In this document: piece by piece, positions 17,484 to 25,644 of the stretch
Numbering within the stretch: the first letter of the stretch is position 1
Layout: each line of letters begins with the position of its first letter
Origin: Actinacidiphila acidipaludis
GTDB taxonomy: Bacteria; Actinomycetota; Actinomycetes; Streptomycetales; Streptomycetaceae
DNA length: 64,000 bases
Reading direction: 5' to 3'
Assembly: GCF_019890725.1 (NCBI RefSeq)
Contig: NZ_JAINZZ010000008.1
Coordinates: 124,001-188,000 of the forward strand
The notes under the pieces: model-generated
Told to the model about the DNA's origin: nothing
Seen by the model: the letters and a program-made list of their open reading frames with translations, nothing else
The model's database searches: none
Made by a program: the position numbers and the translations under genes

Positions 17484-17602
17484 GGTCTCAGCCTCCACTC
17501 GACGAGCGTCCCGGCAGCGTAACGTCGTCGCACCCGTATCGTCAGGCACGCGTCAACATGCGGTGGCGACGCCGCGGTCGAACACCGCTACGATGCCGCG
17601 CC

Positions 17603-18364
17603 ATGAGCGACGATCTGCGCAACCTCGTGCTGGCCCTCGCGGCCCTGGTCATCGGCGCGGCCGCCGGCTGGTTCCTGCGCAGCTGGGTGTGGCGGCGCCG
17701 GCTGGACCGCAAGCAGCGGTTCTTCGGGCTGCCCAAGGAGTCCGAGTGCCTGCTGGTCGTGCCGCGCGACCCGGGTGTCCGCGGCTGGAGCCTGGCCCGG
17801 CACGACGCCTTCGCCCTGCTGGAGCTGGCCGCGGTGATCAAGGAGTGCGGCGCGCACGCGGAGGTCCTGGCGCACGACACCGCCTGGCAGGGCTTCGGCG
17901 CCCGCACCGAGTTCTGCATCGGCGGCCCTGCCGCGAATCTGCGGCTGGCCGCGCACCTGCGCTCGATGCTCCCCGGCCTCGAGATCAACACCGACACCGC
18001 GAGCGGGCCGGACCAGGGCGCCATCACCGTCGGCGGGGACACCTACCGGCTGGAGAAGGGCGCCGTGGAGTACGTGCTGCTCGCCCGGCTGGCGTCCGCC
18101 GGCGACACCGGCAACGACCGGCCGGTCTTCCTGTCCTCGGGCCAGCGCGGCATCGCCAACCAGGCCGCGGTCCGCTACCTGGCCCGCCACCACGTCCGGC
18201 TGGCCCGCAAGTACGGCGTGGACGGCACCTTCTGCCTGCTGCTGCGAGTGGTGAACTCCCAGGCCTACGGCTCCGACGTGGTCGAACTGGTCGCCGACGT
18301 GACCAAGGCGGCCACCGGCACGCCGAAGATCAGGAGTCAGCGAGACCGATCACCAGCCACATGA
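17603..18364 (+). CDS. Conserved hypothetical membrane-anchored protein
   Basis: I do not recognise a family. The 253-residue product has one N-terminal transmembrane segment (LVLALAALVIGAAAGWFLR, residues 8-26), a basic stop-transfer stretch (RRRLDRKQR), and then a soluble domain of about 210 residues that should face the cytoplasm. The domain has regular alpha/beta patterning, with strands such as ECLLVVPRD and EVLAHDTAW, and a repeated acidic/glycine pattern GPDQGAITVGGDTY. The ATG at 17603 is 119 bases from the divergent ggt gene. The last 35 bases overlap the convergent ZIP transporter gene. The function is unknown. Confidence 0.7.
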   Translation: MSDDLRNLVLALAALVIGAAAGWFLRSWVWRRRLDRKQRFFGLPKESECLLVVPRDPGVRGWSLARHDAFALLELAAVIKECGAHAEVLAHDTAWQGFGARTEFCIGGPAANLRLAAHLRSMLPGLEINTDTASGPDQGAITVGGDTYRLEKGAVEYVLLARLASAGDTGNDRPVFLSSGQRGIANQAAVRYLARHHVRLARKYGVDGTFCLLLRVVNSQAYGSDVVELVADVTKAATGTPKIRSQRDRSPAT

Positions 18365-19100
18365 TCAGCGCCCCGGCCACGGTGAAGATCAGCGTGGTGC
18401 GCGACGGATGCGGGCTGTGCGCCTCGGGCAGGATGTCCGACGTGGCCAGGTAGAGCAGGAAACCGGCGAAGAAGCCGAGGTAGAGGCCGAGCACCCCGGA
18501 CGGGATGGTGAAGCCGAGGGTGATCGCCGCGCCCACCACCGGGGCCAGCGCGTCGGCGCCGAGCAGCAGTTGCGCCCGGCGTCGTTCGTTCCCGTACAGC
18601 CGCATGATCGTGTAGGTGTTGAAGCCGTCCGCGAAGTCGTGCGCGACGACCGCGATGGCCACCACGATCCCGACGGTGTCGCCGGCCTGGAACGCGGCGC
18701 CGATCGCGAAACCGTCCATGACGCTGTGGCCGACCAGCGCGCCGGCCGCGGCCAGCCCGATGCCCTTGACCGGGTCGTGGGCGTGGCCGTGGACGTGGGT
18801 GTGCGAGGCGTACTCGCCCTCGTGGGCGCGGTGGATGGCGACCGAGCGCTCGACGATGTGCAGGGCCAGGAAGCCGGCGACGAACATCAGCAGGGCGGCC
18901 GGCACCCCGAACACGTCGTGGCGCTGGTTGTGGAGCGCCTCCGGAAGCAGGTCGAAGCCGACCACGCCGAGCATGAGGCCGGCGGCGAGACCGAGCACGA
19001 GATGGCGGCGGTCACCGATGTGTTGTGCGACTACGCCGCCGACGAGGGTCATCGCGAAGGCGCACGCGGCTATCAGGACCGGCATGGGGACATGATCCAT
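18330..19100 (-). CDS. ZIP family divalent metal transporter
   Basis: The 256-residue protein has eight predicted membrane segments and a histidine-rich cytoplasmic loop between TM3 and TM4 (THVHGHAHDP, near residues 100-110). TM4 carries ALVGHSVMDGFAIGAAF and TM5 VVAHDFADGFNTY, matching the ZIP metal-binding pattern HSxxDG and HxxxDG. Zinc or iron import is the family role. Upstream is the SGNH esterase on the same strand. Downstream it overlaps the convergent hypothetical gene by 35 bp. Confidence 0.88.
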   Translation of the reverse strand: MDHVPMPVLIAACAFAMTLVGGVVAQHIGDRRHLVLGLAAGLMLGVVGFDLLPEALHNQRHDVFGVPAALLMFVAGFLALHIVERSVAIHRAHEGEYASHTHVHGHAHDPVKGIGLAAAGALVGHSVMDGFAIGAAFQAGDTVGIVVAIAVVAHDFADGFNTYTIMRLYGNERRRAQLLLGADALAPVVGAAITLGFTIPSGVLGLYLGFFAGFLLYLATSDILPEAHSPHPSRTTLIFTVAGALIMWLVIGLADS

Positions 19101-19147
19101 GACGCCGCGCGCGCTCGCTACTCAGGGTCGCCTTACCCCCTATGACT

Positions 19148-20134
19148 TCACACGCGGTGACCGCGCCCGTGCCCGTCGACCCGGTCCAGCAGCGCCTGCG
19201 CCATGGCCTGCTCGCCGAGCGCGTTGGGGTGCGCGGGCGCTGCGGGGGCGGCCGGCACCAGCGGCTCGATCCAGCGCTCGCCGGGCGCCTTGCACATGTC
19301 GTGGCCGATGGTGGGCGTGTAGGTGTCGACGTACTCGTCGCCGTGCAGCAGCGCTTCGACCCGCAGCATGGCGTTGAGCTTCTTCTCGGTGTCCCGCAGG
19401 TAGGCGAAGTCGCCGACGGCGAACGGCACGACCGCCGAGGTGCACGGCACCCCGTTGTCGGGCAGCAGGTCCGGGTAGCCGACCACCACGACACGGGCGC
19501 GCGGCGACCGCTGGTGGATGGCGTGCAGCACGTCGGAGACCTTCGGCGCGGTCTTCAGGACGTTCAGCGTGAGCTGGTCGATCCCGCCGGTGCCGAAGTG
19601 GTCCTTGCAGGGGCTGCCCAGCGGGTTGGTCGCGGTCAGCCCGGCGCAGGTCGCGATGATCGAGCCGAACCCGATGTCGTTGCCGCCGATCTGCAGCGTG
19701 ACCAGGGTGGTGTCGTGGCCCAGGGCGTCGAGCTGCGGCCCGTTCGTGCCCTGCGGCTTCCACATCTCCGCGGTGGTCGCGCCACCGCAGCTGACGTCGG
19801 TGAAGTCCGTCACGTCGTCGGCCGCGGCCGTCAGCGACGGGTAGTTGTGGTCGGACCGCGCGCAGTTCGCGTCGACCTGGGTGGGTATCGCGGGACCCGA
19901 GGTGTAGGAGTCGCCGAGCGCGACATAGCGGGTCTGCGCGCCGTGCCCGTGGCCCGCGGGCGCGGTCGCGGCGGCCGGGCTGACCACCGCGGCGGTCAGG
20001 GCGAGGGCGCCGCCGAGCGCCGCGGCCCCCATCGCCGCGGCGCGTCTGCCGGACGGCTGCCTGGCCCCCTCGTCCCCCGCACTGTCCCCGCCCCCCTGTG
20101 CACGGCGCATGCCGGTGCTGCTGCCTGCGGCCAT
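19148..20134 (-). CDS. Secreted SGNH/GDSL-family esterase or lipase
   Basis: The 328-residue protein starts with a basic N-region and a hydrophobic signal segment (MGAAALGGALALTAAVVS, near residues 35-52), consistent with secretion. All SGNH blocks are present: catalytic Ser in YVALGDSYTSGP, Gly in VSCGGATT, Asn in LQIGGNDIGF, and the C-terminal Asp-x-x-His pair represented by HPNALGEQAMA. Several cysteines (about six) fit the disulfide pattern of Streptomyces extracellular lipases such as SCO1725 and SCO7513. The start is an ATG; a later ATG before the hydrophobic segment is possible. The substrate may be phospholipid or acyl ester. Confidence 0.88.
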   Translation of the reverse strand: MAAGSSTGMRRAQGGGDSAGDEGARQPSGRRAAAMGAAALGGALALTAAVVSPAAATAPAGHGHGAQTRYVALGDSYTSGPAIPTQVDANCARSDHNYPSLTAAADDVTDFTDVSCGGATTAEMWKPQGTNGPQLDALGHDTTLVTLQIGGNDIGFGSIIATCAGLTATNPLGSPCKDHFGTGGIDQLTLNVLKTAPKVSDVLHAIHQRSPRARVVVVGYPDLLPDNGVPCTSAVVPFAVGDFAYLRDTEKKLNAMLRVEALLHGDEYVDTYTPTIGHDMCKAPGERWIEPLVPAAPAAPAHPNALGEQAMAQALLDRVDGHGRGHRV

Positions 20135-20353
20135 CGGGCCCTCCCCTGTTCCCCACGTGTGTGCTCTGCGGCGCGCCGGTCGCGGCGGCCGATGAGGATC
20201 AAGGCTCGGGGCGCGGCGTGCGGGGTGTCAATGGGTAGGACCGCGGGATGCTACCGGACAGTCCGCCGGTGTGCACCCGCACGTGGTTTTCCTTAGTGAC
20301 TTCCGTGTCGAAGGTCGATTACCGGGCATCCACCCAATGAGGAGGTGCCGAAA

Positions 20354-20758
20354 ATGTCCGTTTACGACCACCACGCCGTGCAGCTCGCGGCCGGCGCGCC
20401 CTGGGCCGGTCTGGCGCCGCTGATCATCGGCCTCTGCATCGTGGCCGTGCTGATCGCGGCCGTCTGGTTCGGCCGCCGGCGTATCGCGGGTGAACCCCCG
20501 GTGCCACGCGGAAAGAGGGCCCGATCCGGCGCCTGGCAGGCTCCGAACGAGCCACCGCTGGCCGACGGTGAGGTCTCCGACCACGGTCCGGGTCACCAGG
20601 AGGAGGGCCCGCGCAGCCACGAGGAGCGCCAGCCGATCCCCGACGACATGCCCCAGGACGGCCGCAGGCGCCTGCCGCACGAGATCAGCCCCTTCGGTGT
20701 CCGCCAGGGCCGCACGCGCACCACGCGCCGCCGTCACAGCGGCGCCAACTGGGACTGA
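20354..20758 (+). CDS. DUF6479 family membrane protein
   Basis: The 134-residue protein resembles DUF6479 proteins, known to me only from Streptomyces and relatives. It has a short N-terminus, one transmembrane segment (LAPLIIGLCIVAVLIAAVWF, residues 20-39), and then a basic, proline- and charge-rich cytoplasmic tail ending in GANWD. The ATG at 20354 has a perfect GGAGG eight bases upstream; a GTG three codons earlier falls inside that site. It is monocistronic and diverges from the SGNH gene. Two strong hairpins follow it. The function is unknown. Confidence 0.75.
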   Translation: MSVYDHHAVQLAAGAPWAGLAPLIIGLCIVAVLIAAVWFGRRRIAGEPPVPRGKRARSGAWQAPNEPPLADGEVSDHGPGHQEEGPRSHEERQPIPDDMPQDGRRRLPHEISPFGVRQGRTRTTRRRHSGANWD

Positions 20759-20797
20759 GAGTTCCCACCGGATCCCGGCAGAACGGATCCCCCCACG

Positions 20798-20838
20798 GAG
20801 GGCGCCCCCTCCCGCGAGTCGCGGGAGGGGGCGCCCTC
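20798..20838. terminator. Near-perfect 20-bp-stem terminator
   Basis: GAGGGCGCCCCCTCCCGCGA (20798-20817) is the exact reverse complement of 20819-20838, with one base between, so the cruciform is continuous and the real loop is about five bases. It lies 40 bases after the DUF6479 stop and 85 bases beyond the transketolase stop on the other strand, so it probably works in both directions. Confidence 0.85.
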
Positions 20839-20860
20839 GTGTGTCCGGGCCGGCCGGCTG

Positions 20861-20888
20861 CGTGTCCGGGCGGGGACGCCCGGACACG
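20861..20888. terminator. Second hairpin, 12-bp stem and GGGA loop
   Basis: CGTGTCCGGGCG (20861-20872), loop GGGA, then CGCCCGGACACG (20877-20888): a perfect stem. It lies 35 bases past the transketolase stop in the transketolase direction and is probably that gene's own terminator. Confidence 0.8.
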
Positions 20889-20893
20889 TGCCC

Positions 20894-20928
20894 GTCACCG
20901 GTCACCCGTCACCGGTCACCGGTCACCG
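20894..20928. repeat. Five tandem GTCACCG heptamers at the tkt 3' end
   Basis: Five head-to-tail copies of GTCACCG (the second is GTCACCC) fill 20894-20928. The transketolase stop codon, read on the minus strand, lies inside the array at 20923-20925. The repeat is therefore at the very end of the coding sequence, and slippage could change the C-terminus. Confidence 0.75.
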
Positions 20929-22812
20929 GGAGCTGACGGTGGTCAGCGGCGTGTTCACCAGCTTGCGGGCCGCGGCCGCGATGGCGTCGGCGTTGATGCC
21001 GGCGGCGTGGAGCTGCTGGTCGGGGGTGGCCGAGCCGGGCATGGTGTGCACGGCCAGCCGCGTCAACAGCGGCATCGGGTGACCGTTGCAGAAGCTCTCC
21101 AGCACAGCGTCCGCGAGGCCGCCCTCGGGGTGGTGGTCCTCCACGACGACGAACCGGCCGGTGGTCTCGGCGGCGGCCCGCAGCTCCTGGGCGTCGACAG
21201 GCTTGACCGAGTACAGGTCGATCACCCGGGCCCGCGTCCCGTCGGCGACGAGCTGGTCGGCAGCGGCGAGTGCCTCGTGCAGCGTCACACCGGCGCCGAT
21301 CAGGGTCACCTGGTCCTCGGGGGACGACCGCAGCACCTTGCAGCCGCCGACCGGGAACTCCTCGTCGGGACCGTAGATCACCGGGGTCGCGCCGCGCGTG
21401 GTGCGCAGGTAGCCGATCCCCGGACTCCCGGCGAGAGCCGTGACGAGCCTGGCGGTCTGGTTGGCGTCGCACGGATACAGCACGGTGCTGCCGTGCAGCG
21501 TCCGCATCATGGCCAGGTCCTCCAGGGCCATCTGGGACGGCCCGTCCTCACCGATCGCCACCCCGGCGTGCGAGCCGACGACCTTGATGTCGCTCCGGCT
21601 GATCGCCGCCATTCGCAGGAAGTCGTGCGCGCGGGTCAGGAACGCGGCGAACGTCGACGCGTACGGCAGCCGCTCGCAGACCCCGGTGCCCACGGCCGTG
21701 GCGATCAGCTGCTGCTCGGCGATGAAGCACTCGATGTAGCGCTCGGGGTGCTCCTTGGCGAACTCCTGCGCCTTGGTGGAGTCGCCGACCTCGCCGTCGA
21801 GCACCACGACGTCCTCGCGGCGCGTGCCCAGCACGGTCAGCGCGTCACCGAAGGCGTTGCGGGTGGCCACCTGGTCGCCCAGGTCGTACCGCGGGAGCTG
21901 GGCCGTCGGGTCGCCGCCGAACTGCCTGCGGGGCGTCTGCTCCGGCGGCTGGACGTGGACCCGCAGATGGCGGACGCCGCCCAGTTCGCTCACGGCCGCG
22001 TCGGCGTCCGGCAGCGGCTTGCCGTGGAAGCCCTCCTGGTCCTCGACCGCGGCCACCCCGCGGCCCTTGCGGGTGCGGGCGATGATCGCCGTCGGCTTGC
22101 CGCGGGTGCGGCGGGCGGTCTTCATCGCCTCGTCGACGGCGGCCACGTCGTGGCCGTCGATCTCCTCTACGTGCCAGCCGAACGCCTCGATCCGGCGCGC
22201 GTAGGCGTCCAGGTCCCAGCCGTGCCGGGTGGGGCCGCGCTGGCCGAGGCGGTTGATGTCGAGGATGGCGGTGAGGTTGTCCAGTCCCTCGACGCCCGCC
22301 ATCTCGAACGCTTCCCAGATCGACCCCTCGGCGAGCTCGCTGTCGCCGCACAGCACCCAGGTGCGGAAGGGCAGGTCGTCCAGGCGCTTGGCGCTCAGGG
22401 CGACGCCTGCGCCGATGGGCAGACCCTGTCCCAGCGAACCGGTGGCGACGTCCACCCACGGCAGCTTGGGCGTCGGGTGGCCCTCCAGCCGGCTGCCGAA
22501 CTTGCGGTAGGTGGTCAGCAGCTCCTCCTCCGTGACGGCGCCGGCCGCCACGTACGCCGCGTACAGCAGCGGTGAGGCGTGGCCCTTGGAGAGGATGAGG
22601 TGGTCGTTGCCGGGGTTCTTCGGATCGTCGAAGTCGTAGTGCAGATGGCGGGCGAGCAGGACGGCGATGAGCTCGGCGGCGGACATCGAGGAGGTCGGGT
22701 GGCCGGAGCCGGCGGCCGCCGCGGCGCGCACCGCGTCGACCCGCAGTTGCTGGGCGAGCTCGGCGATCTCGGCGTCGTTGAGGACGCGGTCCTGAGTGGC
22801 CGTGCTGTTCAT
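20923..22812 (-). CDS. tkt: Transketolase
   Basis: The 629-residue ThDP enzyme transfers two-carbon units in the pentose phosphate pathway. The N-terminal ThDP-binding domain shows GSGHPTSSMSAAEL near residue 36, LSKGHASPLLYAA near 75 and the diphosphate motif GDSELAEGSIWEAFE near 155. The middle domain has the catalytic Glu in FIAEQQLIATAVG, and the C-terminal domain is complete. The ATG is preceded by GGAGAA at nine bases. The fusion of both halves and its length (about 40 residues shorter than E. coli TktA) resemble the actinobacterial and archaeal single-chain type. It is not clustered with zwf, tal or gap, so it is probably an additional copy. Confidence 0.92.
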   Translation of the reverse strand: MNSTATQDRVLNDAEIAELAQQLRVDAVRAAAAAGSGHPTSSMSAAELIAVLLARHLHYDFDDPKNPGNDHLILSKGHASPLLYAAYVAAGAVTEEELLTTYRKFGSRLEGHPTPKLPWVDVATGSLGQGLPIGAGVALSAKRLDDLPFRTWVLCGDSELAEGSIWEAFEMAGVEGLDNLTAILDINRLGQRGPTRHGWDLDAYARRIEAFGWHVEEIDGHDVAAVDEAMKTARRTRGKPTAIIARTRKGRGVAAVEDQEGFHGKPLPDADAAVSELGGVRHLRVHVQPPEQTPRRQFGGDPTAQLPRYDLGDQVATRNAFGDALTVLGTRREDVVVLDGEVGDSTKAQEFAKEHPERYIECFIAEQQLIATAVGTGVCERLPYASTFAAFLTRAHDFLRMAAISRSDIKVVGSHAGVAIGEDGPSQMALEDLAMMRTLHGSTVLYPCDANQTARLVTALAGSPGIGYLRTTRGATPVIYGPDEEFPVGGCKVLRSSPEDQVTLIGAGVTLHEALAAADQLVADGTRARVIDLYSVKPVDAQELRAAAETTGRFVVVEDHHPEGGLADAVLESFCNGHPMPLLTRLAVHTMPGSATPDQQLHAAGINADAIAAAARKLVNTPLTTVSSR

Positions 22813-22949
22813 AAGGGCAGTTCTCCGTTCGCTCGGCTGGCGTCGGGCCCGGGGTCCGGCATACGTCTCCTTTGGGCGGCTTCCCGAGCGGGCAGCGGAC
22901 AAACGGGACACGGCCGCACGGAAGGGTTCCGTGCCGGTACTCCGCACGT

Positions 22950-23046
22950 CAGTCGTGCGGCGTCAGGGGTGCCATGTCAGTCGTGCCGGGGCAGTCGTTG
23001 CGGGGCAGTCGTGCCCGGTCAGTGGTGCCCGGTCAGTGGTGGAGGA
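22950..23046. repeat. 14-bp tandem repeat array, about seven units
   Basis: Units start at 22950, 22964, 22978, 22992, 23006, 23020 and 23034, each exactly 14 bases, with consensus CAGTCGTGCCGGGT. The best matches are the third to sixth units; the second and seventh are diverged. The last unit and the end of the sixth run into the 3' end of the ABC ATPase gene, whose stop codon begins the seventh unit. The rest is the intergenic region upstream of tkt. Confidence 0.85.
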
Positions 23047-23788
23047 CCTTCGCCAGGAAGTCGCGGGCCCGGGGGCTGTGCGGCCCGGAGAAGAACTCGC
23101 CGGGCGGCCGGTCCTCGACGATCCGGCCGTCGGCCATGAACACGACCCGGTCGGCCGCCGAGCGGGCGAAGCCCATCTCGTGCGTGACCACCACCATGGT
23201 CATGCCCTCGGCGGCGAGCTGCCGCATGACCTCCAGCACCTCGTTGATCATCTCCGGGTCGAGCGCGGAGGTCGGCTCGTCGAAGAGCATCGCCTTGGGG
23301 TTCATCGCCAGCGCACGGGCGATGGCGACACGCTGCTGCTGGCCGCCGGACAGCTCCCGCGGATACTTGTCGGCCTGACCGACGACACCGACGCGGTCCA
23401 GCAGCTCCCGGGCCGCGCGCTCGGCCTCGTCCTGGTGGTGGCCGCGGATCCGGCGGGGCGCGAGGGTGACGTTCCCCAGCACGGTGTGGTGGGCGAACAG
23501 GTTGAAGGACTGGAAGACCATGCCGACCTCGGCGCGCAGCCGGGCGAGCTCGCGGCCCTCGGCGGGCAGCGGTCGGCCGTCGATGGTGACGGTGCCGGAG
23601 TCGATCGTCTCCAGCCCGTTGATGGCCCGGCACAGCGTGGACTTCCCGGCGCCCGACGGCCCGATGACCACCACGACCTCACCGCGGCCCACGCTCAGGT
23701 CGATGTCCTGGAGCACGGGAACACTGCCGAAGCGCTTGCTCACTCCGGTGAGTTCGATGAGCGGCTCGGCCGAGCGGGATATGGGCAC
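23033..23788 (-). CDS. Orphan polar amino acid ABC transporter ATPase (GlnQ/GluA type)
   Basis: The 251-residue ATPase has Walker [12 protein letters not shown] (near residue 42), Q-loop [13 protein letters not shown], signature [17 protein letters not shown], Walker [15 protein letters not shown] and H-loop [10 protein letters not shown]. The FNLF and HEMGFAR signatures place it in the polar amino acid uptake group. No permease or binding protein lies nearby, so it must pair with components encoded elsewhere or be a remnant. It begins with GTG nine bases after the TfoX-domain gene stop, without a clear ribosome-binding site, so coupling to that gene is likely. Its stop codon lies in the 14-bp repeat array. 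Confidence 0.88.
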   Translation of the reverse strand: MPISRSAEPLIELTGVSKRFGSVPVLQDIDLSVGRGEVVVVIGPSGAGKSTLCRAINGLETIDSGTVTIDGRPLPAEGRELARLRAEVGMVFQSFNLFAHHTVLGNVTLAPRRIRGHHQDEAERAARELLDRVGVVGQADKYPRELSGGQQQRVAIARALAMNPKAMLFDEPTSALDPEMINEVLEVMRQLAAEGMTMVVVTHEMGFARSAADRVVFMADGRIVEDRPPGEFFSGPHSPRARDFLAKVLHH

Positions 23789-23797
23789 GGCGCCGGG

Positions 23798-24049
23798 TCA
23801 GCCGAGCACGCGGTTGACGAGCGTGTCACGCTCGGTCTGCGGGATGGCGGTCCAGCGCATGCCGCGCAGGGCGCCTTCCAGCGCGAGCAGGGTGTGGGTG
23901 CAGGCGTCTTCCGGCAGTTCGGGCCGGATCTTCTCGAATGCCCGCCCGGAGCCGAGGCGGCGCAGTTCGCCCGCGTCCCCGACGCCTGCGCGGCGCAGCC
24001 GTTCGGCCAGCACCGCCCCGATGTTCGGAAGCTGCTGAAGGGAGTCCAC
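23798..24049 (-). CDS. TfoX C-terminal domain protein
   Basis: The 83-residue protein is a single helix-hairpin-helix-like TfoX/Sxy C-terminal domain. LPNIGAVLAERLRRAGV (residues 7-23) is the usual LPNLG-x-KxxExLxxxGI opening, and it ends with an ALEGALRGMRW helix. There is no N-terminal TfoX domain, so this is not a competence regulator by itself. Small TfoX-C proteins are common in actinobacteria and their role is unknown. It is upstream of, and close to, the orphan ABC ATPase. Confidence 0.8.
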   Translation of the reverse strand: MDSLQQLPNIGAVLAERLRRAGVGDAGELRRLGSGRAFEKIRPELPEDACTHTLLALEGALRGMRWTAIPQTERDTLVNRVLG

Positions 24050-24283
24050 GTCGAGCCTCCAGAGTCAAGCTGTCGAGTGAGGAGTGCGCTCGGCGCCATG
24101 ATGCACGGTTGCGCCGGTGCGCCGGGCGAACCAGCGCGGACACGCCCATGGCCGTCCCCCGGCAAGATGACCACGCGTCACCCCCGCCGGACCCGCCGGG
24201 CCTCCGTGACACACGATGTGCCTCCTCGTTCTCGCTCGATCAGCCGGCCACTCCGGGAGGTCGTGCGTCAGTCCTTTGGGCAC

Positions 24284-24727
24284 TCAGTCCTCTGAGGCCT
24301 CGGCGTGGACCTGTGAGAGCTCCGGGCTGCCCGTCTCGGCCCAGGTGTGGCCGAGGGCGACGGTGTCGAGGCGGCGGCCGGAGGACAGGCTGACGACCGG
24401 GTGGCCGTTGGGCCAGACCTGCCAGGCGGCGCCGGGCACGGTGCGCACGATCACCGTGCCCAGGTAGAGCCCGGCGTCGTTGCCGAGCCAGCTCATCACG
24501 TCCGGGTCGTCCCGCCAGCTCGGCACCAGCTGGTCGAGGGCGGTCAACGAGGCCGCGGAGTTGTCGAGTTCGACGCCGTGGTGGGACGCGCGGACCCGGA
24601 GCAGCTCGCACTCGCCGAGGAGTTCGGCGACCGCGGCCGGGTCGTGATCACCGCCCGCGCCCGACACGGCGATCCCGCTCGGCATCGTGTGCCGCTCACG
24701 CCATCTGCCGAGAAAGGGGATGTCCAT
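24284..24727 (-). CDS. DUF6278 family protein
   Basis: The 147-residue cytoplasmic protein resembles DUF6278 proteins of Streptomyces: it begins MDIPFLGRWRERH and has the conserved block WLGNDAGLYLGTVIVRTVPG near residues 80-99, then AWQVWPNGHPVV. There is no signal peptide or membrane segment. The block YLGTVIVRxxxGAxW-PNGxPVVxLxSGR resembles small immunity or SUKH-like folds, but I cannot assign a function. It stands alone, with 234 bases of featureless DNA before the TfoX gene and 89 bases between it and exonuclease III. Confidence 0.72.
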   Translation of the reverse strand: MDIPFLGRWRERHTMPSGIAVSGAGGDHDPAAVAELLGECELLRVRASHHGVELDNSAASLTALDQLVPSWRDDPDVMSWLGNDAGLYLGTVIVRTVPGAAWQVWPNGHPVVSLSSGRRLDTVALGHTWAETGSPELSQVHAEASED

Positions 24728-24816
24728 ACCGTTCAGCGTCGCACCCGGGGGTGCCCGCCGACCACAGGCGCGCGGGACCCGTCACGCGCACCCGGCCGTG
24801 ACCGCGGAGGCGGCCC

Positions 24817-25596
24817 TCAGACGTCGAGGTCGACGACGACCGGCGCGTGGTCCGAAGCACCCTTGCCCTTGCGCTCCTCGCGGTCCACGTAGGCGTCCGA
24901 CACGGCCTTGGCGAAGGGGCTGTTGCCGTAGACCAGGTCGATGCGCATGCCGCGGTTCTTGGGGAAGCTGAGCTGGCGGTAGTCCCAGTAGGTGTACGGG
25001 CGGTCGTACTTCAGCGGGCGCGGCACCACGTCCTCGAGACCGGTCTTGCGCAGGGCGGCCAGGGCGTCGCGCTCGGGGGCGGTGACGTGGGTCTGGCCCT
25101 CGAAGAAGGACGTGTCGAAGACGTCCTCGTCGGTGGGCGCGACGTTGTAGTCGCCGAGGATCGCGAACGGCCTGCTCCCGGCGGCGTCGTCCGCGGCGGC
25201 CACCCGCAGCGCCTCCAGCCAGGCCAGCTTGTAGGCGTAGTGCGGGTGGCCGATCTCACGGCCGTTGGGCACGTACACCGACCACAGCCGGACCGGGCCG
25301 CAGGTCGCGGAGACGGCGCGGGGCTCCTGGACGCCTTCGTACTCCGGCCCGCCGGGCAGGCCCACCACGACGTCCGCCAGGCCGACACGGGAGACCAGGG
25401 CCACGCCGTTCCACCGCCCGTTGGCGTTGACGGCGGCCTCGTACCCCAGGGCGCGCAGTTCGTCGTGCGGGAACTGCTCCAGGGTGCACTTGGTCTCCTG
25501 CAGGCACAGGACGTCCGTGCCCGTGCTCTCCAGCCAGGCGAGCAGCCGGGGCAGCCGGACGGTGACGGAGTTGATGTTCCAGGTCGCGATGCGCAT
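24817..25596 (-). CDS. xth: Exodeoxyribonuclease III
   Basis: The 259-residue AP endonuclease/3'-5' exonuclease repairs abasic sites. The EEP-superfamily catalytic residues are all visible: ATWNINSV with metal-binding Asn, Glu in LCLQETKC (near residue 35), GDYNVAPTDED (Asp, Asn near 150), RIDLVYG and the C-terminal SDHAPVVVDLDV (Asp-His). I chose the ATG giving MRIATWN because that is the conserved start; an upstream in-frame start adds three residues. It is monocistronic. Streptomyces genomes commonly carry more than one such gene. Confidence 0.92.
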   Translation of the reverse strand: MRIATWNINSVTVRLPRLLAWLESTGTDVLCLQETKCTLEQFPHDELRALGYEAAVNANGRWNGVALVSRVGLADVVVGLPGGPEYEGVQEPRAVSATCGPVRLWSVYVPNGREIGHPHYAYKLAWLEALRVAAADDAAGSRPFAILGDYNVAPTDEDVFDTSFFEGQTHVTAPERDALAALRKTGLEDVVPRPLKYDRPYTYWDYRQLSFPKNRGMRIDLVYGNSPFAKAVSDAYVDREERKGKGASDHAPVVVDLDV

Positions 25597-25644
25597 GTTT
25601 CTCAACCTAGCGGCTCGGTCCGACAGACCGGGTGCGGCGGTGCG

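Noticed and set aside
20861..20888. Riboswitch or attenuator
   Set aside because: The hairpin is downstream of both genes, so it is read as a terminator.
22950..23046. CRISPR array
   Set aside because: The units are 14 bases and contiguous with no spacers, and no cas gene is present, so it is a minisatellite.
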